Source: Lathyrus oleraceus (taxonomy: Eukaryota; Streptophyta; Magnoliopsida; Fabales; Fabaceae). From it: a stretch of DNA of 64,000 nt. The notes below the pieces were generated by a model. That model was not told the origin of the DNA and did no database searches. It worked only from the letters and a program-made list of their open reading frames with translations. Each line of letters begins with the position of its first letter. Position 1 is the stretch's first letter. Of the stretch, positions 1 through 12,309 are shown piece after piece. The translations under genes were made by a program, and so were the position numbers. Where the stretch lies: the NCBI RefSeq assembly GCF_024323335.1, contig NC_066579.1, forward strand, positions 132,610,354 to 132,674,353. The letters run 5' to 3'.

Positions 1-138
1 ATAATACCTGAGTTTATATAATTACCCTTTTAATTTATTATCTTAAATGAACTAATATTCATATTTTTGAAAATAATAAAATGCGATAGTTTTAAGTATA
101 ATATGGATCAAAGTTATGAGATAAAATCCTAGGAAAAT
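1..138 (+). repeat. Fragment of the AT-rich Ogre-LTR repeat
   Basis: This stretch matches the segment that opens each unit of the array at 7-12 kb: an ATAATAC..TGGGTTTATATAATTACCC-like start, then GGATAAAGTTATGGGATAAAATCC-like text. It is cut by the window edge on the left. It ends where an inverted LTR fragment begins, so it is a displaced piece of the same repeat family rather than a gene region. Confidence 0.75.
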
Positions 139-147
139 AGGATGTAT

Positions 148-235
148 AGGACTCTAACATATCAATAATCTAAACTCTGAGTTACCTGAAAAAGGAAAAT
201 AGGAATGGTCAAAAATTGGGATACGATGCTTATAA
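148..235 (-). repeat. Inverted fragment of an Ogre-like LTR start
   Basis: The reverse complement of this segment closely matches 18721-18800, where an LTR appears to begin just after the short-repeat region of the element at 12.8-18.7 kb. Shared landmarks are a TATCCCAAATTTTGACC-like run and AACTCAGAGTTTAGATTATTGA. It is a small rearranged piece of that family. Confidence 0.65.
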
Positions 236-266
236 AACTTTCAACGGCTACAAATATTTTTTTTAT

Positions 267-535
267 TGAAGAACAATAAGTTTACCAATACCAATTCAAA
301 CTTTTAGGATTTTCGATTTTTCATCTCTCTCCATAGTTCTTTATCATGGGACTTGTGCTTATAGAAACTATTATCCACTAGGAACCATTCACCTCATGGA
401 TACAAATCCTTTTTTTCCTTCAAGAACAATAAGTTTACCATTACAAATTCAAACATTTAGGATCTTCGATTTTTCATCTCTCTGAATAGTTCATGATCAG
501 GGGACTTTTGATTGTAGAAACTATTATCCCCTTAG
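267..535. repeat. Two-copy tandem duplication, period about 152 bp
   Basis: The segment starting GAACAATAAGTTTACCA at 271 recurs at 423 with scattered substitutions. Both copies contain TTTAGGATNTTCGATTTTTC and end near GAAACTATTATCC. No coding sequence was recognised. Confidence 0.7.
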
Positions 536-559
536 CCATCATTCACTTGACACTAAATC

Positions 560-1300
560 AAATAAAAAAATTTATGACAAAGTTTTCAACTCGTCTAATA
601 ACCAACTGAGGTATAATCCTTAAGTAGTGACTTTCTATTAAGGATAGCCCATAAATTTGAGAAACTACTCATGTTCTTCTCGATCACACAACCCATGATT
701 GGTGTTTACAATTCAATGAACAATGTTGAAAATTATAACTCAACTAAGACAAACCTTTGATGTCAAGTTAGTGAATCATAGAGGTGTGCAACAATAGATT
801 ACATACTAATCCAGATATGACACTAGCTTTGAAGACAAGAAACAAAAGAATTAAACCCTAGCACAAAGAACCTAGCTCTTGCGCACCAAAGATCTTATCA
901 AACAATAAGAATTGAGTCTCCTTATATAGCAATGTCTTCCGGCCTTTTCTCCTTGTGCATCTTCTTTTAATTCGTCCGAAAAATAGTTGAATAAGTTGGA
1001 TGTGATTTACTCCTCAAATCTGTCCAACAAAAAAATATTATTTGTTCTAATTGAAATTCTAATTTAAATGACATTTAAATGTAATTTGAACAACTCCAGA
1101 TGTCAAACAAATCAAGAAAACATTGCTAAAATAACTGCATCAATTCCAATTGAAAACCAATTAGAAAATACGCAACATACAACATACAACATGGCATACT
1201 GTTAAGACCATATGTTGTATAACACATGTTGGAACATCGAGTTCATCATGTTGCAACAACATACACGAAAAGAAGAGAATAAGGAATAATAATACCTTTA
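560..1300 (-). repeat. Probable Ty1-copia-type LTR relic
   Basis: Read on the minus strand, this AT-rich stretch has a TATATAAGGAG-like TATA box around 920-930. A typical U5-like leader follows (TGCTAGGGTTTAATTC, then a TCTATGATTCACTAAC-like end). The U3-like part contains GTTGAACATG-type words. No coding region is attached. The family assignment rests on general LTR layout only, and the boundaries are approximate. Confidence 0.35.
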
Positions 1301-1865
1301 TGAATGAAGAACAAGATTGAGGCTATACTCTAGAATATCAAAGCTAATGACGAAGAAGAAGAGAGAAAATGTATGTTAGGGTTTTCCTATGAGACATACG
1401 AGAACACTATCAAGAAGCGAGAATTAATTCGCTTATATATGAGTAAACAATTTTATCACGGTCGTATTCAAAAACTGTGATGAAATGTAATATCTTTCAC
1501 TATGGTTGACATTACCAAGAGCGATAGGATCTACACCATAAGGTTTCATGTTTTGAAAAGTTCAATTTTTTTAAAAATTAATATTAATAAATATAAAAAA
1601 ATATTATAAAAAAATTAAGTAAATTTAAAAAATACTATGATAAAAATGCAATACATTAAAAAAATAAAATAGATCAAAATCAAAATAATTATAATTATAT
1701 TTTTTACCATCTCATTCGAATGTTCTTGGTAGCTTCTCCATACTATGCTTTACATATTCCTTAATAATTTACCCTATAAAATGAGAATAAATTGGAATGA
1801 ATTTTTTTATCTTTCCCATTGCACTGCTTCTCAAATTATTAAGGGAAGCTAGCATTATTGATACT
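1301..1865. other. Non-coding, possible transposon relic
   Basis: This stretch is AT-rich and non-coding. At 1455-1545 there are CACGGTCG and ACTGTGATGAAA words like those in the subterminal parts of decayed CACTA elements, but no clear CACTA terminus. It ends where homology with the second PA1 locus starts. Confidence 0.4.
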
Positions 1866-2159
1866 ACACTTGTTAGTCCACAAAACATCATGCACACCGT
1901 GTTACTTTGGTCTATTGCCACACTAGATAGCTGCCAAAGAATATGCATGATTTACTTTGATATATTGCCACACTCGCTAGCCGCCCAAAACCTCATGCAT
2001 GCATTAAAACTTAATTATCATATCGTTTTGTTTTTACATTTACCGTCAGCTACGGTAAGAAGACGTCTCTATAAATTGCTTCATACAAGAATGAAATAAT
2101 GCAACATAAAACAAAGGTCTCATAAAAACAAGTGTAGCTGGTTTTCTTTCGATCAAACA
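1866..2159 (+). promoter_or_regulatory. Promoter and 5' leader of PA1 copy 1
   Basis: Homology with the copy-2 promoter begins at 1866. The TATA box TATAAA is at 2070-2075, 90 bases before the ATG. Two seed-type RY motifs are visible: CATGCATGCA at 1994-2003 and the inverted core TGCATG at 1944-1949. RY boxes bind B3 factors (ABI3/FUS3 class) in legume seed-protein promoters, which agrees with the seed expression known for albumin 1. Spacing is the same in both copies. Confidence 0.7.
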
Positions 2160-2665
2160 ATGGCTTCTGTTAAACTCGCTTCTTTGATTGTCCTGTTTGC
2201 CACATTAGGTACGTAATTTATCCATCTTTCTTACCAATATAATACATGCATCTTTGGTTGTTCCAATTTTAGTTGACTTTGCCAATTGCAGGTATGTTCC
2301 TGACAAAAAACGTAGGAGCAGCAAGCTGCAATGGGGTTTGTTCTCCATTTGAGATGCCACCATGTGGCACTTCAGCCTGTCGATGTATCCCTGTTGGTCT
2401 ATTTATTGGTTACTGCAGAAATCCATCTGGAGTTTTCTTGAAGGCGAATGATGAACACCCTAACTTATGTGAGTCTGATGCCGATTGTAAGAAGAAAGGA
2501 AGCGGTAACTTTTGCGGTCATTATCCTAATCCTGATATTGAATATGGATGGTGTTTTGCCTCTAAATCTGAAGCGGAAGACTTTTTCTCTAAGATTACCC
2601 AAAAAGACTTGTTGAAGAGTGTTTCCACTGCTTCCAGAACAAAAACCATGTATGCATTACTTTAA
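2160..2665 (+). CDS. PA1: Albumin-1 (PA1) precursor, copy 1, extended C-terminus
   Basis: This is a seed storage albumin precursor that is processed into a small cystine-knot peptide (PA1b, an insecticidal knottin also called leginsulin) and a larger PA1a peptide. There are two exons, 2160-2208 and 2292-2665, with an 83-base GT-AG intron that splits a Gly codon; the product is 140 aa. A hydrophobic signal peptide fills about residues 1-26. The mature knottin follows, with six Cys and Phe at mature position 28, where copy 2 has Val. After a spacer comes the four-Cys PA1a part. Compared with copy 2, a deletion of about 12 bases just after the SVSTA codons removes the usual TAA. The frame runs on for about 10 more residues, ending in YALL. 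The ATG is chosen from the signal peptide and the 90-base TATA spacing. Whether the extended tail affects folding or vacuolar sorting is unknown. Confidence 0.93.
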
Positions 2666-2860
2666 ATAAACAATCTTTGTTTCCAACTTAGGAGTTGGAT
2701 TTCTAAGATACAAATCACAATTCCAATAAATGTTATATGTGCATGGTTTGCAGTGCTCTAATATATGCAGTTGCTTTTCAAGTGATTAACGTATTGCATT
2801 ATAGAAAAATATCACTTATACACTTCAATTTTGATTACTAGACCATGAAATTTCAACCCT
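2666..2860 (+). other. 3' flank of PA1 copy 1
   Basis: This region is collinear with 24668-24890 downstream of copy 2 and carries AATAAA-like signals soon after the stop (TAAATAAACAATC and CCAATAAATG). Homology between the two loci fades near 2850. It probably holds the 3' UTR and polyadenylation site. Confidence 0.6.
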
Positions 2861-4440
2861 TCTTTCAACAAACTATGCATCAATGAAAAATCTCTATAGA
2901 AATCATCTTCTAACTCGGTCCATGTCCAAATTGTACCACTCGGAAAACACTACAACAAATAACTAACTGCAATCTAACTTGCTTTTCAATTACATCATTC
3001 GGTTTACATATCGAACACGTCTCATAAAAAGGAGCAATAGCTACAAAGGATCTCTGATAGCTTTTCCATCAAACGAGTTATCTTTTAAATCTAAAAACAC
3101 AAAAAAAAATGTATATGAAAAGTAATAGGGTTAATAGGTTGAAAACCTAAAAATATATGTCCAACATCAATTCTCCTGCAATAATTCCCCGTAGTGAGTC
3201 TTGGTGGATTCGCCATATAGATACAACCATGCAAGTTAATATTTTTACTATGTTTAAAACAGGTTAAAAGTGATGCAAGACAATTGAACAAAGGAAAAAA
3301 ATTACCTCTATAGATTGTCTCGTGGGAATATAGGAAACTTGAGAAAATAATGATTGCTGAAAAATACAAAAACTAGGAGATGAGGACCCCACGAGTCATG
3401 ATCGCATCCCATTTTCATCATCATGACATGAGAAGTGGAAGAGGGTTCGACAAATACCAAATGGAGACTACACTTCAGATGCCTCAAGATTAGTCTTTGA
3501 GAAAATAGTTGGATTTGTTATACGTTTGTTATGAGTTATCTAAATTGCTTTGGTAATTAACAATGTATATTTTATCATGTTGTGTAGAATTTGTTGGTTA
3601 AATCGGCCAGTGAATATTCCTTTATTTCAGAGCCACGACATGATATATTAGTATAAGCAATCAAAATAAAGAAGCATGGTGGGCGTGTCTGTGGTGTTGG
3701 AGATGGAATCAGCCTGAGAGTGTGGTTTGGAATCAGCCTAAGAGTGTGGTTTGGCGCGCGCTCGCGCACACACACACACACACACAAAGGGATAGTTACA
3801 TGTATTCGTCGTTATATATTCATGAAGTATTTAAATTTGTAGATGAGGAGACAAGCAAAGGGATATGAGTATGAGTATTATGTAATGAAACAAATGTTAA
3901 ACATTGTCTCTGCTGACATTGTTGGTTCTTGGGACCAGGTATATATTATATCATGAAATGTTTACAATAACATGTTTTAGCTAAAGTTTGCTGTTATATT
4001 TCAAATCATGTGATATTCAATTTTATTCACTTTTTTTTGTAGACATTTAATGACAGGACACCTTTCTCCCCCGATGACTTAAACGTCGTCCATAAACGTT
4101 AGGCTTTTATTTTCAATGCGCTACTTGAAAAGGGTGCTAACGTATGACTTTAGCTTTGATGTTTGTAAATATATGATTTTGGCTTAATTTGATGTTTTTA
4201 AGATATGATGCTAGTATATACATATTTGTCTGTAAATAATATTTTTAACTTTGATGTAAAAAATATTTAGGTAATATATGTATAAAATATATTAGGCTTT
4301 TATTTAGGTAATATTTAGGTAATATATGTATAAAAAATATTTAGGTAATATATGTACAAAAAAATATAGGTTTGTGATATATGGAAAAAATAAAATAAAA
4401 TAAAATAAAAACAAAGTATTTCACCACGATTATTTATAAT
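2861..4440. other. Non-coding stretch, no gene recognised
   Basis: The sequence is AT-rich, without convincing coding sequence. It includes a (CA)n run near 3768-3786 directly after a GCGCGC-rich patch, and short direct repeats of the type GGTAATATATGTATAAAA at 4270-4380. A CACTACAACAAAT word at 2948 could be a decayed transposon end, but no matching partner was proved. Confidence 0.5.
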
Positions 4441-4699
4441 AATTATTATAATATGAAGCACGTTAATTAATTAGATACCATATATTCACTGAGTTTTGAA
4501 CCCATGGCCTTTATATATTTCACTATAGTTTTTTAAGATTACTATTGATATAGGTAGCATGCTACCTAGTTTATCAAAACGGTCACACACCCGTGGTAGA
4601 AAATAACATACTTACAACCAAAGCCTATCTCACAATGGTTGGTCAATCGTGATGGTACCCTTTTTCCAACCATTGTGAAATGAGTTTTTCGTAGTAGTG
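4441..4699. mobile_element. Right end of a decayed CACTA-type transposon
   Basis: The segment ends in GAGTTTTTCGTAGTAGTG, whose reverse complement begins CACTACTACGAAAAA, a typical plant CACTA terminus. Just inside is a perfect inverted repeat, TCACAATGGTTGG and CCAACCATTGTGA (about 4632-4680), plus other CACGATT or CCGTGGT words like subterminal transposase-binding repeats. No left partner with a matching three-base target duplication was found. Confidence 0.5.
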
Positions 4700-4839
4700 C
4701 TTATTGAAATGATTCAACAATCTTTGGAAATACTGACAAAAACTTAATGACTTTCTTAGAAAGTGAACTAATCGAGTTGAAGCAATAAAATATAAGATCG
4801 TTTCCACATGGATTGTGCAATTTAACAAGGTAAAATTTG

Positions 4840-5853
4840 TTTATTTGGAAAGTAAAGTCGGGGGTTCGCTTGAGAGTGTGTTGAAGATGCTAAAACTTGA
4901 ATACAATTTTAGGTGAGAAAACAACTAGGTTTTATAAATTTATAGCAAATTAAGAATACCATTGTATCCAATATCTTGGTGTACATATCAATCATTTGGA
5001 CTCCAATTCCTTAATTCCTTAGGCAAGTTGGATAATAAAATTAGGCGATCTAAGTGCGTTAATTTCCTAGTCACAACTTATAATTCCTTATCCCTAGTTA
5101 ATTACTAAGTTGAAAAACTACTTTATTTATGACCAATAGAGTTAGAGTCAGTAATTCTTACTCATCTTAATTTACTTTGTGAGTTCGTCAACTCCTAAAG
5201 AGTAGTAAGCACAAAAGTAACTAAATAGAAAAAATATAATCAAATCATGCAAATAATATCAAATAATCATATGATCCAATTGAGTAAAATTAAGTTCATC
5301 TACTAAGACCTAATCAAAATAAATCTAGCTACTCATAATAATACAAGTAAATACCATGAGTTTCGAAGAATAATTCATGAGAATTAATGAATATTGAGGT
5401 CTTCAATGGCTGAACACTCCAATTATTTAGCTCCAATATTGCCTTGTCGTCATTTCTCCATTCTTGTACTCTTGCTCTCCTAGGGTTTCCTCTTCTCTCC
5501 CTTGTCTCTTTCACAATTCTTCATGTACTAACAAACTCTCCCTATTTTCTTTTCTTGAATAAATAAAACCTAATTCTCATTTATTTTAATTAATTTCTAT
5601 AAACTCCTCTCAATTCTCTATAGCTCCACTCACCTCTCTAATTTCTACAAAAGTCTACTTTACTACCCTAAAGCTAATATTCTCATATTTTCTCTATTAA
5701 TTAAATAATTAAAAATCTAATTAAATCTAGTTTACTGCTAAACCACAAATCCTCATTTCTACACTAATTCCAACCAAAATTCACCAATTTAAACTATTAA
5801 ACTAAAAACATTCCCAAAACTCTACATAAAAATAAATATAAAAAATTGGGGTG
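4840..5853 (-). repeat. Possible LTR relic
   Basis: On the minus strand the segment would begin TATAACACCCCAATTTTT, close to the TGTAACACCCC start of the Ogre LTR at 56708. It continues as a long AT-rich non-coding stretch. No polypurine tract is visible beside it. The call is weak and the left boundary is a guess. Confidence 0.25.
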
Positions 5854-5855
5854 TT

Positions 5856-6430
5856 ATAGAGGGCGGGGGGAGTATGCTTTGTCCTTCCCGAGTTGCCCTT
5901 GTATTAGTTCGGACGACAATTATCTGGCTCATACGCCTTTGTTTTTGGATTCATCGCCCGACTTCCCATTTCTCTGCCCATAACATGTGATTGTAGGTGA
6001 TGTGCGTACTCGGTCAACAATCAATACATATGATGTCGTGAGGCTTAAGTGCATCTCCTGAACTTCTGGGTGTAAACCACCCACTCCATTGAGGGTTCTA
6101 TATTCTATGGAGATTTGTCTCCTTCGATTCAAGATCCCTGAGGATCTATAAATACATCAGTATTATAATACTAAAGGAGGACAACCAATAACACCAACAA
6201 ATACACATATACAATAGTTTCTCACCTCACGTCAACTAGCTCTTAATACCCTAACAACCTTAAGGCATCTGACACTTTTTACCTAATAAGGGTTGTAACA
6301 TATATTATACTTTTACCGTATATAATATTTATAACTCTAAATTAATTAGTTTAAGAAATCCTTTGTTTTTGAAAAAGTCGATAGGTAGATTTTCTTAGAT
6401 TGTATAATCATTTTGGGACAGAGATTTACT
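5856..6430. other. Unassigned repeat-like sequence
   Basis: No gene is recognised here. An open frame on the minus strand (5929-6132) resembles nothing I know. The stretch leads into the LTR end at 6440-6645. Confidence 0.4.
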
Positions 6431-6439
6431 ATCCAACAT

Positions 6440-6656
6440 ACCACCTCACAAAACATAAATATCTGAGGGGTTGACATGGGTACCTAGGAGTACCTAGGAC
6501 ATTTTGGGTGCTAATACCTTCTCTTTGAGTAACCAAGCCCATTACCTGTAATCTCTGGCATTTTATTAGTTTTGATTTGAAAAATTCTTATCCTTGGGTT
6601 ATGTTCGTACGTTTACCTTTTCCTTTGAAAACAAATAGGGCGCAGTGGCGACTCTG
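6440..6656 (+). repeat. LTR 3' end with tRNA-Arg-type primer-binding site
   Basis: A typical Ogre-like U5 end (GGGTGCTAATACCTTCTC, then AAATAGGGCGCAG) runs directly into TGGCGACTCTG at 6646-6656. That 11-mer is complementary, with one mismatch, to the 3' end of plant tRNA-Arg, the primer described for Ogre elements. The internal region that should follow breaks off after about 60 bases, where the AT-rich array begins. Confidence 0.7.
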
Positions 6657-6719
6657 ATTTTTCAATTGATGTCGGGTTTATCCATAGCTCGATGGTCACG
6701 AATGCACCACTACAGAAAT

Positions 6720-9700
6720 AAAATGGGATAAAATATATTTTGTTTTCAAATCTTTGGCATAAACTTTTTTTTACCTATTTCACCTTGAATTCTTAATCGA
6801 AAAAAAATACTTATTAAAAATGAAAAACCCAAAAATATCTTATTCTTAAAATAAAAACTAATTTCAAAATGATTTATTCTAAAAAACAATTCCAAAGATA
6901 TTGGATAATTTAGGGATAACTTTGGGACAATAAATAGGGATGAATTTTTAGAGTTTTAGGGATAAATAATTAAATATAAGAGATATAATTCTTGGGTTTA
7001 TATAATTACCCTTTTAATTTGTTTTCTTAAATAAACTAATGATTATATTTTTAAAATAATTAAATGAGATAATTCTAGGGATAATATAGGAGAAAATTAT
7101 GGGATAATTATATTATTTGTTATTATTCGGCAAAATGATGAAATTAAAACCCATTCAAATAGCGAAAAATACGGTTCAACTCTTTCCAAAATATTAATCT
7201 AGTTATTTTGGTTATCATATGATTATTATAACATTACCAAAAAAAATATATAAAAAATAAAAAAATATATTTTGTTTTTAAATCTTTGGCATTAACTTTT
7301 TTTAAACTATTTCACCTTTAATCAAAAAATTAAAAAAAAAGTTATTAATAATGAATAATCCAAAAATATCTTATTCTTAACTTATTTTTAATCAAGTTTC
7401 TAACCTTTTCTCTTAAGTAACAAAAAATTCCATCACTATCAAATTTCAACATCGATCAACAGTTTACAAACCCATTATCACAATGTTGTTGCTCTTCACA
7501 TTGAAGAACAACAACATCAACAACCAAACCATAAACCAACAACATTCATAAAAAAAGGAAGAAAGAATCTCACATCAGAGGAGAACAAGAAGAGGAGATA
7601 GAAGGAGTTCTGGGCAGAAAAGGGAAAGATTGAGAAAAGAGTCGACACCTTTGCTGAAAACAGGGAAGTCGTCCTCCCTGTAGGGCAAGAAGGTGTAGAA
7701 GAAAGAGACGAATTTTACTGTTTAACCAGAGGCAATCTTTCCCGTAGGTCGGTTCCCCTTACTCCCTTAGTTATATAATTGTTTATATATAATACCCGAG
7801 TTTATATAATTACCCTTTTAATTTATTTTCTTAATTAAACTAATAATCATATTTTTAAAAATAATTAAATGTGATAGTTTTAGGGATAATATGGGACAAA
7901 GTTATGGGATAAAATCCTAGGATTTTAAGTGATAAATATTGATGAGATAACTATGGGATAATTTAGGGATAACTTTGAGATAAATTTTGGGATAATAAAT
8001 GGGATGAATTTTTAGAGTTTTAGGTATAAATAATTAGGGATAAGGGTTATAATACTTGGGTGTATATAATTAGCCTTTTAATTTGTTTTCTTAAATAAAC
8101 TAATAATTATATTTTTTTAAATAATTAAATGAGATAATTTTAGGGATAATATAGGAGAAAGTTATTGGATAATTATATTATTTGTTATTATTAGGAAAAA
8201 TGATGAAATCACAAACCATTCAAATATCACAAAATACAGTTCATCTCTTTTTAAAATCTTTCCAAAACATTGATCTACTTATTTTTGTTATCATATTATT
8301 ATTCTAATATTACCAGAAAAAATATATAAAAAAATAAAAAATATATTTTGTTTTCAGGTCTTTGGCATTAACTTTTTTTTATTATTTCACCTTTAATTCT
8401 TAATCGAAAAAAAACTTATTAATAATGAAAAATCCAAAAATATTTTATTCTTAAAATAAAAAATAATTTCAAAATATTTTATTCTAAACAACAATTCCAA
8501 ATATATTTTATTCCTAAAGGAAAAATCATTAATTTATTTTAAATTTTATTTTTAATATAATTTTAATTGCCTTTATTACTAATCAAGTTTCTAACATTTT
8601 CTCTTATTATAATTTGACTCAATTTATACACACCAAAAAAAGGCTTCAACTTGTACTTATTACACCAAAAAATCATTAACAGAAAATTCCATCTCTATCA
8701 AATTTCAACATCCATCAACACTTTACAAACCAATTATCACAATATTGTTGCTCATCACATTGATGAACAACAACCAAACCATAAACCTACAACATCCATA
8801 ATAAAAAGGAAGAAATAATCCCACACCAGAGGAGAACAAGAAGAGGAGATAGAAGGAGTTCTGGCAGAAAAGGGAAAGAATGAGAAAATAGTCGACACCT
8901 TTGTTGAAAACCAGACAACTCCTCCACCGTGTAGGGCAAGACGGTGTAGAAGAAAGAAACGAATTTTACTATTTAACCAGAGACAATCTCCTCCCCGTAG
9001 TTCGGTTCCCCTTACTCCCTCAGTTATATAATTGTTTTGATATAATACATGGGTTTATATAATTACCCTTTTAATTTATTTTCTTAAATAAACTAATAAT
9101 CATATTTTTGAAAATAATTAAATGTGAAAATTCTAGGGATAATATGGGATAAAGTTATGGGATAAAATCCTAGGATTTTAAGCTATAAAATTTGATGGGA
9201 TAGCTATGGGATAATTTAGGGATAACTTTTGGATAATTTTTGGGACAATAAATACGAATGAATTTTTAGAGTTTTAGGGATAAATAATTAGGGATAAGGG
9301 ATATAATACTTGGGTTTATATAATTACCCTTTTAATTTGTTTTCTTAAATAACCTAATAATCATATTTTTTTAAAATAATTAAATGAGATAATTTTAGGG
9401 ATAATATAGGAGAAAGTTATGGGAATATTATAGTATTTGTTATTATTAGGAAAAATGATGAAATCACAAACCTTACCAATATCACAAAATACCGTTCATC
9501 TCTTTTTAAAATCTTTCCAAGACATTGATCTAGTCATTTTTGTTATCATATTATTATTATAACATTACCAAAAAGTTATATAAAAAAATAAATTTTGTTT
9601 TTAAAACTTTGGGATTAACTTTTTTTTAAATAATTCACTTTTAATTCTTAATCGAAAAAAAAGTTATTAATAATGAAAAATCCAAAAATATCTTATTCTT

Positions 9701-12300
9701 AAAATAAAAAAATAATTTCAAAATATTTTATTCTAAAAAACAATTCCGAAAATAGTTTATTCCTAAAGTAAAAATCATGAATTTCTTTTTAATTTTACTT
9801 TTAATTGCATTTATTACTAATCAAGTTTCTAACATTTTCTCTTAGTATAAATTGACTCAATTTATACACATCAAAAAAAGGCTTCAACTTGTACAAATTA
9901 CACACACAAAAAAGTAACATAAAATTCCATCATTATCTAATTTCAACATCCATCAACAGTTTACAAACTCATTATCACAATGTTGTTGCTCTGCACATTG
10001 AAGAACAACAACAACTACCATAAACCTTCAACATCCATCGAGAAAAAGGAAGAAAGAATCTCACAATAAGAAGAGGAGATAGAAGGAGTTCTAGGCACAA
10101 AAGGGAAAGAATGAGAAAAGAGTCGACACATTTGCTGAAAATCAGGGAAGTCCTCCTCCCTGCAGGGCAAGAAGGAGTAAAAGAAAGAGGCCAATTTTAC
10201 TGTTTAACCGGAGAAAATCTCCTTCCCGTAGGTCGGTTACCCTTACTCCCTCAGTTATATAATTGTTTTGATATAATACTTGAATTTATATAATTAACCT
10301 TTTAATTTTTTTTCTTAACTAAACTAATAATTATATTTTTGAAAATAATTAAATATGATAATTTTAGGGATAATATGTGATAAAGTTATGGGATAAAATC
10401 CTAGGGTATTATGGGATAAAAATTGATGGAATAACTATGGGAAAATTTAGGGGTAACTTTAGGATAGTTTATGGGACAAGAAATAGGGATGAATTTTTAA
10501 GGTTTTAGGGATAAATAATTAGAGATAAGGGATATAATACTAGGGTTTATATAATTACCATTTTAATTTATTTTCTTAAATAAATTAATAATTATATTTT
10601 TACAAATAATTAAATGGGATAATTTTTGGGATAATATGGATAAAGTTATGGGATAATTATACATTTAGTATTCTTAAGAAAAATGATGAAGTCACAAAAC
10701 TTTCAAATATTAAAAAATAATGTTCATCTCTTCCTAAAATATTTCCAAAACATTGATGTAGTTATTTTTGTTATGATATTATTATTATAACATTGCCAAA
10801 AAAATTATATAAAAAACTAAAAATATATTTTGTTTCTAAATCTTTGGCATTAACTTTTTTCTAACTATTTCACCTTTAATTCTAAATTGAAAAAATAAAA
10901 AAAAATAGTTATTAATGACGAAAAATCCAAAAATATCTTATTCTTAAAATAAAAAATATTTTCAAAATATTTTATTTTGAAAAACTATTCAAAAAATATT
11001 TTTTTCCTATAGTAAAAATCATTAATTTTTTTTAACTTTGTTTCTAATATAATTTTAATTGTCTTAATTACTAATCAAGTTTCTAACATTTTCTCTTATT
11101 ATAAATTGACTCAATTTTTTCACGCCAAAAAAAGGCTTCAACTTGCACATATTACACGAAAAAACAATAACAGAAAATGCCATCACTATCAAATTTCAAC
11201 ATCCATCAACCGTTTACAAACCCATTATCACAATGTTGTTGCTCTTGACATTGAAGAACAACAACAACCAAACGATAAACCTTCAACATTCATACAAAAA
11301 AAATCTCACACTAGAGGAGAATAAGAAGAGGAGATAGAAGGAGTTCTAGGCAGAAAAGGGAAAGAATGAGAAAATAGTCGACACCTTTGTTGAAAACTAG
11401 GGAAGTCCTCCTCCCTGTAGGGCAAAAAGGAGTAGAAGAAAGAGACGAATTTTACTATTTAACCAGAGACAATCTCCTCCCTGCAGGTTGGTTCCCCTTA
11501 CTCCCTCAGTTATATAATTGTTTTGATATAATACTTGGGTTTATATAATTACTCTTTTAATTCATTTTCTTAAATAAACTAATAATTATATTTTTGAAAA
11601 TAATTAAATGTGATAGTTGTCGGGATAATATGGGATAAAGTTATGGGATAAAATCCTAGGATTTTAAGCGATAAAAGTTGATGGCATAACTATGTGATAA
11701 TTTAGGAATAACTTTAGGATAATTTTTGGGACAATAAATATGGATGAATTTTTAGAATTTTAGGGATATATAATTAGGGATAAGGTTATAATACTTGGGT
11801 TTATATAATTACCCTTTTAAATTATTTTCTTAAATAAAGTAATAATTATGTTTTTGGCAATAATTAAATGGTATAAAACTCTATAACAATTTTTAGGGAT
11901 CAAAACCAAGGATAAAAACATGGGATAAATATCAAGGATAAGAGATATGGTCTTTGATATTATATAATTAAAATTATAATATGTTTGTTAAAAAAACTAT
12001 ATATATAATATCACTATTGGTTACTTTCTTAAATCAAAATAGTTTGATTTTTTTTTCAATCAATCAAAAGGGGTATTGTCATATAAGTATATAATATTTA
12101 TTTTCGTAAATAAGTGAAGTATTATATTTTATTGTTTTATTTTTTTAATCAATAATGGGGATAATCATGGGATAGATCTCTAAGGAAATTTTAGGGTTTA
12201 AGGGATAAAAAAATTAGGGATAAGGAATATAGTATTTGAGTTTATATAATTAACCTTTTAATATTTTCATTAAATAAATATATAATATCATTTTTCTTAA
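6720..12300 (+). repeat. AT-rich tandem array, unit about 1.25 kb, inside an Ogre-like LTR
   Basis: A landmark GTCGACACCTTTG (or a close variant) recurs at 7641, 8891, 10122 and 11377, giving periods of 1250, 1231 and 1255 bases. Each unit has a GC-richer block of about 130 bases ending ACTCCCTCAGTTATATAATT. Two copies about 260 bp apart of a segment starting TGGGTTTATATAATTACCC follow (about 7797/8055, 9050/9310, 10280/10540, 11530/11795). A TATAAAT-like box precedes the GC-rich block in units 2 to 4 but is deleted in unit 1. A fifth, decayed unit lies at 19560-20370 in the partner LTR. Small open frames inside the units are not conserved between them, so no gene is called. Confidence 0.85.
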
Positions 12301-12309
12301 ATAAATTAG

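Noticed and set aside
1797..2099. Open frame of 100 aa upstream of PA1 copy 1 (and 23916-24131)
   Set aside because: It overlaps the promoter and is not kept in length between the two copies.
2948..4699. A complete 1.75-kb CACTA-like element from CACTACAACAAAT to GTAGTAGTG
   Set aside because: The ends agree only in the first bases, and the flanking triplets (AAA and CTT) do not match. Only the right end is reported.
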